Origin: Streptomyces antibioticus
GTDB lineage: Bacteria; Actinomycetota; Actinomycetes; Streptomycetales; Streptomycetaceae
Direction of reading: 5' to 3'
NCBI RefSeq assembly: GCF_001514065.1
Contig: NZ_KQ948422.1
Location: 1,240,001-1,304,000 of the forward strand
DNA length: 64,000 nt
Both the position numbers and the translations under genes were made by a program. Positions 9,028 to 16,833 of the stretch are shown piece after piece; the stretch's first letter is position 1, and every line of letters begins with the position of its first letter. The notes under the pieces were generated by a model that saw only the letters and a program-made list of their open reading frames with translations, was not told where the DNA came from and made no database searches.

Positions 9028-9119
9028 GCCGACCCACTCGACGCCGGCCGCCCGAGTCCAAGTCGTGGATCATCGTGGAGTCGCATCCGAACGAAGCGCC
9101 TCCAGGGGGAACAGCCACC

Positions 9120-10250
9120 ATGAGTACGACGCCTTCGCGATCCGAACGGCAGCCGACCGACCCCGCCGCCGTCCGGATCGGTGTGCTCGCCCCGCTCACC
9201 CGGCCCGGCTGGGTCGAAGCGGGTCAACACCTGCTCGCCGGAATCGAGTTGGGTACGCGCGAGGTCAACGCGGCCGGTGGTGTCGCCGGCAGGCCGCTCG
9301 AACTCGTGGTGCGGGACACCGCGGCCGATCCGGAGAGGGCCGCGGCGGCCGTGGACGAGCTGGCGGACCAGGGGGTGGCCGCTCTGGTCGGCGAGTATCA
9401 CAGCGTCGTCGCCCGTGCCGCGGCCACCCGCGCCGACGCCGTCGGGCTGCCGTACCTCTGCTCGTCGGCCGTGCTCGACGCCCTCACCGAGCGGCCGACG
9501 GAGTGGGTGGCGCGCCTGTCGCCGCCGCAGTCGCGCGGCTGGCGGGTCTACGCGGACCACCTCCTCGACGCGGGCCACCGTCGTGTCGCCGTGGCGACCC
9601 AGCCGAGTGTCTACTGGGCGACCGGCACCCGTGTCCTGCGGGACCGCTTCGCCGCGCACGGCGGCGCGGTCGTCGAACTCGACATGAGCGAGCTCACCCC
9701 CGCCGCCGTGTGCGACGCACTGCACGACCAGCGCGTGACGGCCCTTCTCCTGCTGGTCGGCCATCCGGAACCGGCCGTGCCGCTCGTCCGGGCCGTGCGC
9801 CGCGACCCGCGCCTCGCCGGGGTCCTGCTCGGCGCTCCGGCCGGACAACCCGAGTTCGCCGCATGGGCGGCGTCACTGGGCGCCGACGGCACCGGGATCC
9901 CGTTCCTGCGCTACCTGCCCGAGCGACTCACGCCGCTAGGGACACGCGTCGAGGCCGACCTGCGCGCACAGCTGGGCGGCGCGCCGTCCTTCGTCGCCTT
10001 CGAGGGCTACGACACGATGGTTGCCCTCGCCGACGCGCTGCGCATCGGCGGCGCGGACCGTGCGGCCGTCGCCGCGTCCTGGCCACGTGTCGCGGTCGAG
10101 GGCACCCGCGGCCGCATCAGCTTCTCCCGCGCACCGGGCATCGGCGTCCGGCAGTGGACCTGGGCGCCGATCCAGGTCGTGGACCGCGATCCGGCCGAAC
10201 CCGACCGGTTCCGCGTGCTTCGCACCGGCTGGGCCCGGGAAGGCTCGTGA
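9120..10250 (+). CDS. Type I periplasmic-binding-fold protein (branched-amino-acid/amide-binding type) without signal peptide
   Basis: 376 residues of the Peripla_BP_6 family: RIGVLAPLTRPGWVEAGQHLLAGIELGTREVNAAGGVAGRPLELVVRDTAADPERAAAAVDEL is the classic N-terminal lobe start, and VGEYHSVVARAAA and FVAFEGYDTMVALADAL match the ligand-cleft segments. Unlike transport proteins it starts with a polar MSTTPSRSERQ and has no signal or lipobox Cys. No ABC permease or ATPase is adjacent. A cytoplasmic ligand sensor, like AmiC, is more likely than a transporter part. Ribosome site AGGGGGA precedes ATG. The VOC gene follows with 2 bases between stop and ATG, so they are co-translated. Confidence 0.8.
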   Translation: MSTTPSRSERQPTDPAAVRIGVLAPLTRPGWVEAGQHLLAGIELGTREVNAAGGVAGRPLELVVRDTAADPERAAAAVDELADQGVAALVGEYHSVVARAAATRADAVGLPYLCSSAVLDALTERPTEWVARLSPPQSRGWRVYADHLLDAGHRRVAVATQPSVYWATGTRVLRDRFAAHGGAVVELDMSELTPAAVCDALHDQRVTALLLLVGHPEPAVPLVRAVRRDPRLAGVLLGAPAGQPEFAAWAASLGADGTGIPFLRYLPERLTPLGTRVEADLRAQLGGAPSFVAFEGYDTMVALADALRIGGADRAAVAASWPRVAVEGTRGRISFSRAPGIGVRQWTWAPIQVVDRDPAEPDRFRVLRTGWAREGS

Positions 10251-10252
10251 TC

Positions 10253-10636
10253 ATGGTTTCGGTGGTGCAGAACGTCGCGATCGACTGTGCGGACGCCTAT
10301 GAGCTGGCCCGGTTCTGGAGCGGGGTGACCGGCCGTCCGCTGGATCCTGAGGACGGCCCGGGCAGCCGGGAGACCCAGGTGCAGCTGGCGGAGGGCCTGG
10401 TGCTCTATTTCAACCAGGTGCCCGAGCCCAAGACGGTCAAGAACCGTGTCCACCTGTGTCTGCGTCCCGAGACCTCACGCGATCAGGAGGTGGACCGGCT
10501 GCTGGGCCTCGGTGCGGCCTTCGTCGCCGATCACCGCGATCCCGACGGTTCCGGCTGGGCCGTCCTCGCCGATCCGGAGGGCAACGAGTTCTGCGTCCTG
10601 CGCAGCGAATCCGACCGGGCCGCCATGAACTCCTGA
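10253..10636 (+). CDS. VOC (glyoxalase/bleomycin-resistance fold) protein
   Basis: 127 residues with the two half-domains of the vicinal oxygen chelate fold: VVQNVAIDCADAYELARFWSGVTGRPL at the start, then KNRVHLCLRP and WAVLADPEGNEFCVL at the end. In this small-molecule-binding subfamily the metal positions are partly degenerate. GTG at 10247 overlaps the upstream stop codon and is an alternative start. Coupled to the binding-fold protein before it, so the two may handle the same small molecule. The substrate cannot be told. Confidence 0.8.
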   Translation: MVSVVQNVAIDCADAYELARFWSGVTGRPLDPEDGPGSRETQVQLAEGLVLYFNQVPEPKTVKNRVHLCLRPETSRDQEVDRLLGLGAAFVADHRDPDGSGWAVLADPEGNEFCVLRSESDRAAMNS

Positions 10637-10826
10637 CACCCCGCGTCCTGGCTTTCCCGCAGCACGTGTCACAGAAGGGGCCGCTGTCCGGTCTCTTCTT
10701 CCGCGGAGCGAAATCCGCCAGGAGATCCGGAGAGGAAGCCGTGATGAGGGTCGTGAGGAGCGGCGGCAGCGGGTGCCGGCCGGCGCGGCAGCGGTGATCG
10801 GAGCCGGCGGCCGACTCCCGGGTGCG

Positions 10827-11567
10827 TCAGGCGCAGGCCCGGACGGCTTCGTCCCAGGCGCCGGGTGCACGCCGGTGGTTCGCATGCCCCGCGGCCAGCA
10901 CGAAGCGCAGCTCGTCAACGTGCGCGGTGCCCGCCGGCAGCCGCAGCCGCTCCAGGAGGGCCCGCGCGGCGGCCGGTTCCAGGTCGCCGTAGACGTCGTG
11001 GTAGCCGGCCAGCAGGCCGCTGAACAGCGCCGGGTGCAGCGCGGGATGGCGTACGGCGGTGTCGTACGCGCTCTCCTTCACCGGCCACGGCACCGGGCCC
11101 GAGCAGTCGAGCACCCGCCCGGCCCGACGCAGCCGCGCTTCCGAGCCCTCGGTGACCACCCGGTCGACGTCGTGCCCGAGCACTTCGCCGAACGCCGTCT
11201 TCACGGTGGCGCGGTCCTCGAACCAGTCGACCCACAGCGAGTACGTGACGGCCTCGGCGTCCCGTTCCGCCTCCAGCCGCCGCCGGTAGCCGTCCCACAG
11301 CGCGTCGGCGGGCAGCGGCCCGTCCGGACCCAGGTGGGCCATCCGGATCTCGCACGTCACCCAGTACTCGTCGAGCAGGTCCAGCAGGCCGAAGGCCAGC
11401 CGCACTTGGCCGGCCGGGTCCAGATCGTCGTCGGTGAACACGTCCCCGGCCAAGGAGTGCGCGACCTGTCCGGAGGTCAGCAGCTGGTCGGCGGTCGCGT
11501 CGGCGACCCACCCTCCGGCGGCCTGGACCACCCCCTGCCGGGCGAGCCAGTCCCGCGCCTCTTCCAT
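10827..11567 (-). CDS. Uncharacterised actinobacterial protein
   Basis: 246 residues, mostly helical and acidic, with no signal peptide or membrane segment and no motif I recognise. Visible landmarks are MEEARDWLARQG at the start, a DEYWVTCEIRMAHLG segment near the middle, and VDELRFVLAAGHANHRRAPGAWDEAV at the end. The GTG at 11582 (giving VTTQA ahead of MEEARDW) is an equally good start; neither has a clear ribosome site. It diverges from the ECF41 sigma gene 134 bases away. Third-position GC is high throughout, so it is very likely a real gene. Confidence 0.6.
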   Translation of the reverse strand: MEEARDWLARQGVVQAAGGWVADATADQLLTSGQVAHSLAGDVFTDDDLDPAGQVRLAFGLLDLLDEYWVTCEIRMAHLGPDGPLPADALWDGYRRRLEAERDAEAVTYSLWVDWFEDRATVKTAFGEVLGHDVDRVVTEGSEARLRRAGRVLDCSGPVPWPVKESAYDTAVRHPALHPALFSGLLAGYHDVYGDLEPAAARALLERLRLPAGTAHVDELRFVLAAGHANHRRAPGAWDEAVRACA

Positions 11568-11701
11568 GGCTTGCGTCGTCACCCGTGGAGTATGACGCGG
11601 TGCCGGGGAGCCGGTGCGACCGAGGTGTCCGGTCCGGCGGACTTGCCGTCGGTGCGAGCCGGCGGAGAGTGGGTCCATGGAGAAGAAGCGAGGGAGCAGT
11701 C

Positions 11702-12634
11702 GTGACGTCCGATGACAGCGGCACCGCACCGCCGAGCCGTGCGACGAGCGGCCTCGACGACGCCGTCTCGGTGTTCCTGCGGCACAGGGGACGTCTCTTC
11801 GGCATCGCCTACCGCGTGCTCGGCAGCGTGACCGAGGCCGAGGACGTGGTCCAGGAGGTCTGGCTGCGCTGGCAGAAGACCGACCGTGCCGTGGTGGACA
11901 ACCCGATGGCCTTCCTGTCGACGACCGCGACCCGTCTGGCCATCAACGTGGCGCAGTCGGCGCGGGTGCGCCGGGAGTCCTACATCGGAACGTGGCTGCC
12001 CGAACCCGTCGACACGAGCGCCGACCCGGAGGTGGGCGCGGAGCGCGCGGAGGCGGTGGAGCTGGCCCTGCTGCTGGTGCTGGAGCGCCTCAATCCCACC
12101 GAGCGCGCCGCCTACGTCCTGCGCGAGGCGTTCGACTACGGCTATCCCGAGATCGCCGAGATGCTCCGGCTGAACCCCGCCAACGTGCGGCAGATCGTGA
12201 GCCGGGCTCGCCGGCATCTGCTGGACGACGCTCGGGAGACGGTGGACACCGCCGAGCACCGGCGCCTCCTGGACGCCTTCGTCGCGGCGGCCCGCACGGG
12301 CGACGTGGCCTCGCTGGAGGCCCTGCTCACGCCGGACGCCGTCAGCCTGTCCGACGGCAACGGCATCCGGGGCTGCGCCCGCGTCCCCGTACTGAGCGCG
12401 GCCCACGTGGCCAAACTGTCGAGCCGCCGGATGCTGTGGCACGACGCGGAGACGGAGGCGGTCACCGCCAACGGCCTGCCCGGCGCCCTGGTCAGCCGCG
12501 AGGGCAGGCCAGTCGCCTTCCTGACGGTGGTGGCCTCGAAGGACGGCATCCACCAGGTGCTGTGGGTGTTCAACCCCGACAAGATCGCCGCGTTCCTCGG
12601 CTCCCGCTCCCGTGGCACCGCGGCCCTCGGCTGA
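11702..12634 (+). CDS. ECF41-type RNA polymerase sigma factor with SnoaL-like C-terminal domain
   Basis: 310 residues from GTG after GAGGGAGC. Sigma region 2 (VFLRHRGRLFGIAYRVLGSVTEAEDVVQEVWLRW) and region 4 (LNPTERAAYVLREAFDYGYPEIAEMLRLNPANVRQIVSRARRHL) are followed by a SnoaL-like fold of about 110 residues. Group hallmarks are present: WLPEP in the linker after region 2, and NPDK near the C terminus, the motif known in ECF41 factors to tune activity. The usual DGGG motif appears as DGNG. ECF41 genes usually sit next to a carboxymuconolactone-decarboxylase-like or oxidoreductase gene; none is adjacent here. No anti-sigma gene is expected because the C-terminal domain takes that role. Confidence 0.9.
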   Translation: MTSDDSGTAPPSRATSGLDDAVSVFLRHRGRLFGIAYRVLGSVTEAEDVVQEVWLRWQKTDRAVVDNPMAFLSTTATRLAINVAQSARVRRESYIGTWLPEPVDTSADPEVGAERAEAVELALLLVLERLNPTERAAYVLREAFDYGYPEIAEMLRLNPANVRQIVSRARRHLLDDARETVDTAEHRRLLDAFVAAARTGDVASLEALLTPDAVSLSDGNGIRGCARVPVLSAAHVAKLSSRRMLWHDAETEAVTANGLPGALVSREGRPVAFLTVVASKDGIHQVLWVFNPDKIAAFLGSRSRGTAALG

Positions 12635-12649
12635 GACCCGCCTGGTGCG

Positions 12650-12670
12650 CCCGGCGGCGACGCTGCCGGG
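12650..12670. terminator. Candidate terminator after ECF41 gene
   Basis: Inverted repeat CCCGGC / GCCGGG around a short GC-rich centre, 16 bases past the sigma gene stop. The rest of this 143-base gap up to the convergent Nudix gene shows nothing recognisable. Confidence 0.35.
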
Positions 12671-12777
12671 CCCACCGGCTCGCTCAGGCGCTGAAGCGGT
12701 ACGTACCCGCTCGCGCCCGGTACACCCCGTACGCGGCGCCCCCGAAGTGTCCTGGCGGACAGGGTGAACACCGCGGG

Positions 12778-13305
12778 TCACGCTGACGGGCCCGCCCTGG
12801 GCGGGGACCCGGATCTCAACAGGTCGGCGGCATAGCGGTCCAGGATCTCGTGGCTGTCAGGGGTGAAGGTCCGTTCCTGAAGAATCCGCGGCAGGTCGGA
12901 CTCGCCGATCCAGGCATGCCAGGCGACCTCCTGTGAGTCCGGCCTGACAGCCCGCGGAATGACGGCGTCGCACACCCCGAGCCAGTGCGGGCTCAGCCCG
13001 CTGCGGTTGAGGAACTTGAACCGGAAGCGCACCGCCGCCGACACCCCCAGCTCCTCCTCCAACTCACGGGCGGCCGCCTGCTCGTAGGACTCCCCGACCC
13101 CCACGGCTCCCCCGATGCCGACCTCGTGACGCCCCGGGAATCGGGGCACCTGCTCGGCGCGCCGATGGACGAGGAGGTGCCCCTGCCGGTCGTGACACAC
13201 GACCACGGCGACCCGGTGCAGCCACCCCTCCCGGACGGCGTCCCTCCGGCTCACCTGGCCCAGCACACGGTCCTGCGCATCGACACGTTCCACGACTTCG
13301 TCCAC
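12778..13305 (-). CDS. Nudix hydrolase
   Basis: 175 residues. The Nudix box fits GX5EX7REUXEEXGU exactly: Gly-Ala-Val-Gly-Val-Gly-Glu, then seven residues, then RELEEELGV. The opening (VDEVVERVDAQDRVLGQVSRRDAV) and HRVAVVVCHDRQGHLLVHRRA resemble the group of Nudix enzymes annotated as isopentenyl-diphosphate-isomerase-like or YfcD-like, which hydrolyse nucleoside diphosphate derivatives. Substrate unknown. Two further in-frame starts (GTG 13314, TTG 13335) lie upstream; none has a strong ribosome site, so the first residues are uncertain. Followed after about 100 bases on the same strand side by the hydrolase locus. Confidence 0.85.
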   Translation of the reverse strand: MDEVVERVDAQDRVLGQVSRRDAVREGWLHRVAVVVCHDRQGHLLVHRRAEQVPRFPGRHEVGIGGAVGVGESYEQAAARELEEELGVSAAVRFRFKFLNRSGLSPHWLGVCDAVIPRAVRPDSQEVAWHAWIGESDLPRILQERTFTPDSHEILDRYAADLLRSGSPPRAGPSA

Positions 13306-13411
13306 ACCGCACACGATCGCAGAGCCCACTGACAACGGCCCGGCACGCTCCCCTGCGGGCAGCTGGGAAGTGTCGGTAGAGGGTGCCGGGCAGGCGCCAT
13401 CGGCCCGGCGG

Positions 13412-14281
13412 TCAGGCGACCTTGTTCAGCAGGTCGGCCAGTACGTCGGGGCGTTCCAGGGCGATGAAGTGGCCGGCCTCGGCGACCTGGGTGAACTCGG
13501 CGGACGGCAGCAGTCGCCTGTCGGCTTCCCGGTCCGAGGGGCGGGACCAGTCCTTCTCGCCGTAGACGAGGTGGACGGGCGCCTTGACCTCGGGGTAGCG
13601 CGAGCGGGCCGCGATGAGGCTGGGCAGGGCCTGGTAGACGGCGCGGGCGACGGCCGGATAGCCGGGGCGGCTCCCCACCCGGAGCAGCTCGTCCACGTAG
13701 TCCTCGCGCAGCGCGCTCTTGTCGCCGAGGCCGCCTCGAAGGATCGCGCGGAGGGCGGGCCTGGGCTCGACCCCCGCGATCACCGGGCCCACACCGGGCG
13801 CGAGGACGCCGCTGACCACCACGCGGGCCAGGAGGCTGGAGCGGGCGATGCCGCCGCGGAAGTCGTACGTGTTCACCGCGACGACGCGCCGCACCCGGTC
13901 CGGCAGCTCGGCCGCGGTGGTCAGGGCGAGCACCGCGCCCATGGACTCCCCCACCAACGTCACGTCGTTCAGGTCGAGTTCGGTCAGCAGCCGCTCGACG
14001 CCCGCGCGCATCGCGGGCTCGTCGTACGACGCGCCGGGCACGATCTCGGAGTAGCCCATCCCCGGCAGGTCGAGGGCGTGGACGGTGTAGTGGTCCGCGA
14101 TCAGCGGGATGAGGTGGCGGAAGTGCTCGGCCTGGGTGCGCACGGTGTGCAGCAGGACCAGAGGAGCGCCGGTGCCCGCCTTGAGGTAGCGCAGTTCTCC
14201 CTCCCGGCCGTCGCGAGGGGGGATCGTGTGACTGGTGGTCCCCGGGATGTGGATCGTGGGACGTGACTCTTGGCTGGGCAT
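13412..14281 (-). CDS. Alpha/beta hydrolase under TetR-type operator
   Basis: 289 residues. The nucleophile elbow is GESMG (Ser113), the oxyanion region is LLHTVRTQ (about 44-50), the acid lies in VYGEKDWSRPSDRE and the His in EAGHFIALERP near residue 275, so a complete triad is present. No signal peptide. Ribosome site AAGGAG precedes ATG. The promoter region carries a twin palindrome with core ACCGATCGGT, also found at the nearby tetR and SDR genes, so it is probably repressed by that TetR protein. The likely role is breakdown of an ester or lactone that also acts as inducer; this is inference. Confidence 0.88.
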   Translation of the reverse strand: MPSQESRPTIHIPGTTSHTIPPRDGREGELRYLKAGTGAPLVLLHTVRTQAEHFRHLIPLIADHYTVHALDLPGMGYSEIVPGASYDEPAMRAGVERLLTELDLNDVTLVGESMGAVLALTTAAELPDRVRRVVAVNTYDFRGGIARSSLLARVVVSGVLAPGVGPVIAGVEPRPALRAILRGGLGDKSALREDYVDELLRVGSRPGYPAVARAVYQALPSLIAARSRYPEVKAPVHLVYGEKDWSRPSDREADRRLLPSAEFTQVAEAGHFIALERPDVLADLLNKVA

Positions 14282-14343
14282 CTCACCGACTCCTTGTACG
14301 TGAGGGATCGACCAAAACGGTCATGCCGCTCACCGGAGCATGA

Positions 14344-14384
14344 GAAACCGATCGGTCTCCATCAAGGTAAACCGATCGGTTTCC
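14344..14384. promoter_or_regulatory. Twin TetR operator upstream of alpha/beta hydrolase
   Basis: Two palindromes with identical core ACCGATCGGT (14347-14356 and 14371-14380), flanked by GAA/TTC, with core starts 24 bases apart. Together with 14341-14343 the module matches 17555-17597 over 43 bases with two differences. It lies 62 bases ahead of the hydrolase ATG. Confidence 0.8.
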
Positions 14385-14419
14385 GGCCGCAAGGCCGCGC
14401 GCCGGCGAAGCCACGGACG

Positions 14420-14539
14420 GGCGCCGAGAGCTACACGGCCACCCTGGCCCGGGGCGCCGGGATCTTCGTGGCCGGCGCGGCGCTCACGGCATTCCCGGCA
14501 CCGAGCACGGCCACCGCAAAACCGATCGGTTTCCAATGA
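14420..14539 (+). pseudogene. Probable remnant of an MFS transporter C terminus
   Basis: Between the operator sites lies an open plus-strand stretch whose translation (ESYTATLARGAGIFVAGAALTAF and onwards) resembles the last membrane helix of DHA2-type drug exporters, where SYT-x-AF-x-GAGIF-x-AGA is a usual pattern. There is no start codon with a ribosome site and no other helices. I read it as the tail of an exporter gene otherwise lost from between the operators and tetR. It is short, so chance similarity is possible. Confidence 0.35.
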
Positions 14540-14558
14540 GTCGGAATCGAGTTAACCT
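14519..14558 (+). promoter_or_regulatory. tetR autoregulatory operator and leaderless promoter
   Basis: A fourth-base-perfect copy of the palindrome (core 14521-14530, AAACCGATCGGTTT at 14519-14532) overlaps a TTTCCA -35 hexamer (14530-14535). A 17-base spacer leads to TAACCT (14553-14558), and the tetR ATG follows 6 bases later. There is no ribosome site, so a leaderless transcript is expected, blocked when the operator is bound. Confidence 0.65.
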
Positions 14559-14564
14559 CGCCAT

Positions 14565-15134
14565 ATGACCACCGAAGCAATGCCGAGCTCCCGAGAGCGC
14601 CTGCTGGAGGCAGCGGCCACCCTCACCTACCAGGAGGGCGTCAACATCGGCGTCGACGCGCTGTGCAAGGCGGCGGGGGTGTCCAAGCGCTCCATGTACA
14701 AGCTTTTCGAGAGCAAGGACGAACTGCTGGCGGCGAGCCTGGAGGAACGCGCCTCCGCCTATGCGACGACACTCCTTCCCGCCACGGACGACGACCGTCC
14801 GCCCCGCGAGCGGATCCTGCACGTCTTCGAACGGGCGGAGGCACAGGCGGGCGCACCCGACTTCCAGGGCTGCCGGTACCTCGTCGTGCAGATCGAACTC
14901 AAGGACCCGGACCACCCCGCGAGCCAGGTGGCCCGCCGGGTCAAGGAGAACCTGACGGCCTTCTTCCGCACCGAGGCCGAACAGGGCGGGGCGAACGACC
15001 CCGACCTGCTGGCCCGGCAGCTGATCCTGGTCTTCGACGGCGCCAGCGCCCGCGCGGGCATCAAGGCCGACACCCAGGACGGGCTCATCATTCCCACCGT
15101 GACCGCCCTGCTCGACGCGGCGCACCTGCGCTGA
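14565..15134 (+). CDS. TetR-family transcriptional repressor
   Basis: 189 residues. The N-terminal helix-turn-helix spans about residues 10-55 (SRERLLEAAATLTYQEGVNIGVDALCKAAGVSKRSMYKLFESKDELL), and the C-terminal ligand domain contains FQGCRYLVVQIELKDPDHPASQVAR, a feature of the AcrR/YcdC-like group. It probably binds the ACCGATCGGT palindromes at its own promoter, at the alpha/beta hydrolase and at the SDR gene 2 kb away. The start codon sits 6 bases behind a -10 hexamer without ribosome site. The likely effector is the substrate or product of the two controlled enzymes. Confidence 0.92.
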   Translation: MTTEAMPSSRERLLEAAATLTYQEGVNIGVDALCKAAGVSKRSMYKLFESKDELLAASLEERASAYATTLLPATDDDRPPRERILHVFERAEAQAGAPDFQGCRYLVVQIELKDPDHPASQVARRVKENLTAFFRTEAEQGGANDPDLLARQLILVFDGASARAGIKADTQDGLIIPTVTALLDAAHLR

Positions 15135-15220
15135 CGGGTCGCGCCCTTGCGGAAACCGACCTGGCGGGCGGGCGCGAGCACGTGGTGGTTCAACCCCGCA
15201 AGACCCGTGGGGCTTCGTGC

Positions 15221-16135
15221 TCACGCGGCCTCAGGGAAGCCGAACCGCTTGACGAGCCCCGGGTCCCCGAACGCGTTGATGCTCGCGATGCCCGTCCCGG
15301 TGACGGTGAGCACGAGGATGCCGTAGGCCCGACCGTTGAGGTAGCCGACCGCCGCGGGCTGGCCGTTCGCGCTGGTCGGCAACAACCGCCAGGTTCCCGG
15401 CGGGCCCAGGACCTGCCGGACGAGATAGGGCACGCACGTGGCACGGCCGGCGAACCACGTGCGCCACGGCGTCGCCTCGATCTTGGCATCGACACGCAGC
15501 AGCCGTTCAAGGGCCGCGCCATCGGCCTCCTCGATGGCCGCGATGTAATGAACGAGTACGGTGCTCAGCTTGCCCGGATCGAGTGTTTGCTCGACGTCGG
15601 GAGGCTCCTGCGCCAGCCGCGCACGCGCGCGCTGCAGCGTGCTCTTCACCGCTGCCGTGCTGGTGCCCATCACCTGTGCCACGTCCGACGCCGGCCACTC
15701 CAGCACATCCCGCAGGACGAACACCGCCCGCTGGCGGCCCGGCAACTTCTGGAGCGTGGCGATCAGCGCGATCCGCAGGCTGTCGCGCGCCGCCACGATC
15801 GCCGCCGGGTCGAGCATGGAGTCGGGAATGGGCTGAACCCATGGCCCTTCCGCGGCCGTCGGCGGGGTCATCGGGTCGTCGGCGGGTCCACCGAGGCCCG
15901 AAGGCAGGAACCGCCTGCTTCGGTGCGACAACGCGGAAAGGCATGCGTTCGTGGCGATCTGGTAGAGCCAGGTGCGCACCGACGACCTGCCCTGGAAGGC
16001 CTGGTACGAACGCCAGGCACGCATGTAGGTCTCCTGGATCACGTCCTCGGCGTCGTCCACCGATCCAAGCATGCGATAGCAGTGCGCCAGCAGCTCGCGC
16101 CGGTAGCGTTCCGTGTCCGTCGCGAAATCTCCCAT
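15221..16135 (-). CDS. ECF sigma factor with SnoaL-like C-terminal domain (SigG/ECF56-like)
   Basis: 304 residues. Region 2: RRELLAHCYRMLGSVDDAEDVIQETYMRAWRSYQAFQGRSSVRTWLYQIATNACL. Region 4: LPGRQRAVFVLRDVLEWPASDVAQVMGTSTAAVKSTLQRARARL. A C-terminal domain of roughly 110 residues (VLVHYIAAIEEADGAALERLL...INAFGDPGLVKRFGFPEA) has the SnoaL/NTF2 fold often fused to this group. The chosen ATG gives MGDFATDTERYRREL; a GTG 12 bases earlier overlaps the end of the DHFR-like gene upstream. The pairing of such sigma factors with a DHFR-like protein is common in actinomycetes, and the two are probably co-transcribed. Confidence 0.88.
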   Translation of the reverse strand: MGDFATDTERYRRELLAHCYRMLGSVDDAEDVIQETYMRAWRSYQAFQGRSSVRTWLYQIATNACLSALSHRSRRFLPSGLGGPADDPMTPPTAAEGPWVQPIPDSMLDPAAIVAARDSLRIALIATLQKLPGRQRAVFVLRDVLEWPASDVAQVMGTSTAAVKSTLQRARARLAQEPPDVEQTLDPGKLSTVLVHYIAAIEEADGAALERLLRVDAKIEATPWRTWFAGRATCVPYLVRQVLGPPGTWRLLPTSANGQPAAVGYLNGRAYGILVLTVTGTGIASINAFGDPGLVKRFGFPEAA

Positions 16136-16146
16136 CCCGATCGACA

Positions 16147-16701
16147 CTACGGGGCATAGGTGAGGGTGACGACTCCTGTCGCACTCGGTGTTGCGGACAC
16201 GAACCGCAGCGAGCGCGGCAACGCACCGTCGAAGAGCCGCTTGCCCTCGCCGACGACGAGGGGATGGACGCCGAGGTTCAGCTCGTCGATCAGGTTCTCC
16301 TGCAACAGAGTCCGCAGCAGCGTGAAGCTGCCGTACATCACGATGTTGCCGCCGGGCTCCTGCTTGAGCTTCGCGACCGTCTGTGCCGCTTCACCGGCAA
16401 GGACGGTGGCGTTCCAGGGCAACGGGCCGCGCAGCGTCCTCGTCACGACGAGCTTGGGAAGGGCGTTCATCGCCTCGGCATACGGCCCGGTGTTGCGCGA
16501 CCAGGCCTTCTCGAGGATCTCAAAAGTCGCCCGCCCCAGCAGAAAGGTGTCGCTGGCCAGGAGAGCGTCGGTGGCCCGCTGACGCGAGGTGTCGTCGAAG
16601 TAGTCCAGTGCCCAGCCGCCGCGTTCGATCTCGCTGAATCCGCCCGGATCCTGGACCACGCCGTCAAGCGTGATGAATGCCCCCGCGATGAGCTTGCGCA
16701 T
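16147..16701 (-). CDS. Dihydrofolate-reductase-like (RibD C-terminal) protein
   Basis: 184 residues: MRKLIAGAFITLDGVVQDPGG start, FLLGRATFEILEKAW, and GGNIVMYGSFTLLRTLLQENLIDELNLGVHPLVVGEGKRLFDG are the hallmarks of the RibD C-terminal/DHFR-like NADPH-binding family. Members are usually not true folate reductases and their substrates are unknown. GGAGACC precedes ATG. The sigma factor gene follows at once in the same direction, suggesting a shared response. A second DHFR-like gene lies at 30.7 kb. Confidence 0.87.
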   Translation of the reverse strand: MRKLIAGAFITLDGVVQDPGGFSEIERGGWALDYFDDTSRQRATDALLASDTFLLGRATFEILEKAWSRNTGPYAEAMNALPKLVVTRTLRGPLPWNATVLAGEAAQTVAKLKQEPGGNIVMYGSFTLLRTLLQENLIDELNLGVHPLVVGEGKRLFDGALPRSLRFVSATPSATGVVTLTYAP

Positions 16702-16833
16702 GATGGTCTCCGTCCTCGGGCCGGAGGTTCCGGCCCTCGCATAGGGAGACTCGGGTCAGCTCCGAGAGGAATCGGTCGGTGTGTCGAGACCGGTCGCGAT
16801 GCGCCCCCGGTGGGGCCTACTCCGGCTCCAGGT

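Noticed and set aside
8743-9119. Riboswitch or other structured RNA in the 377-base divergent gap
   Set aside because: Apart from a GC-rich stem-like run near 8975-8990, no conserved aptamer pattern could be recognised by eye.
12778-13305. Nudix gene as isopentenyl-diphosphate isomerase
   Set aside because: The Nudix box has the standard hydrolase form and the isomerase active-site Cys/Glu arrangement is not evident; no isoprenoid gene is adjacent.
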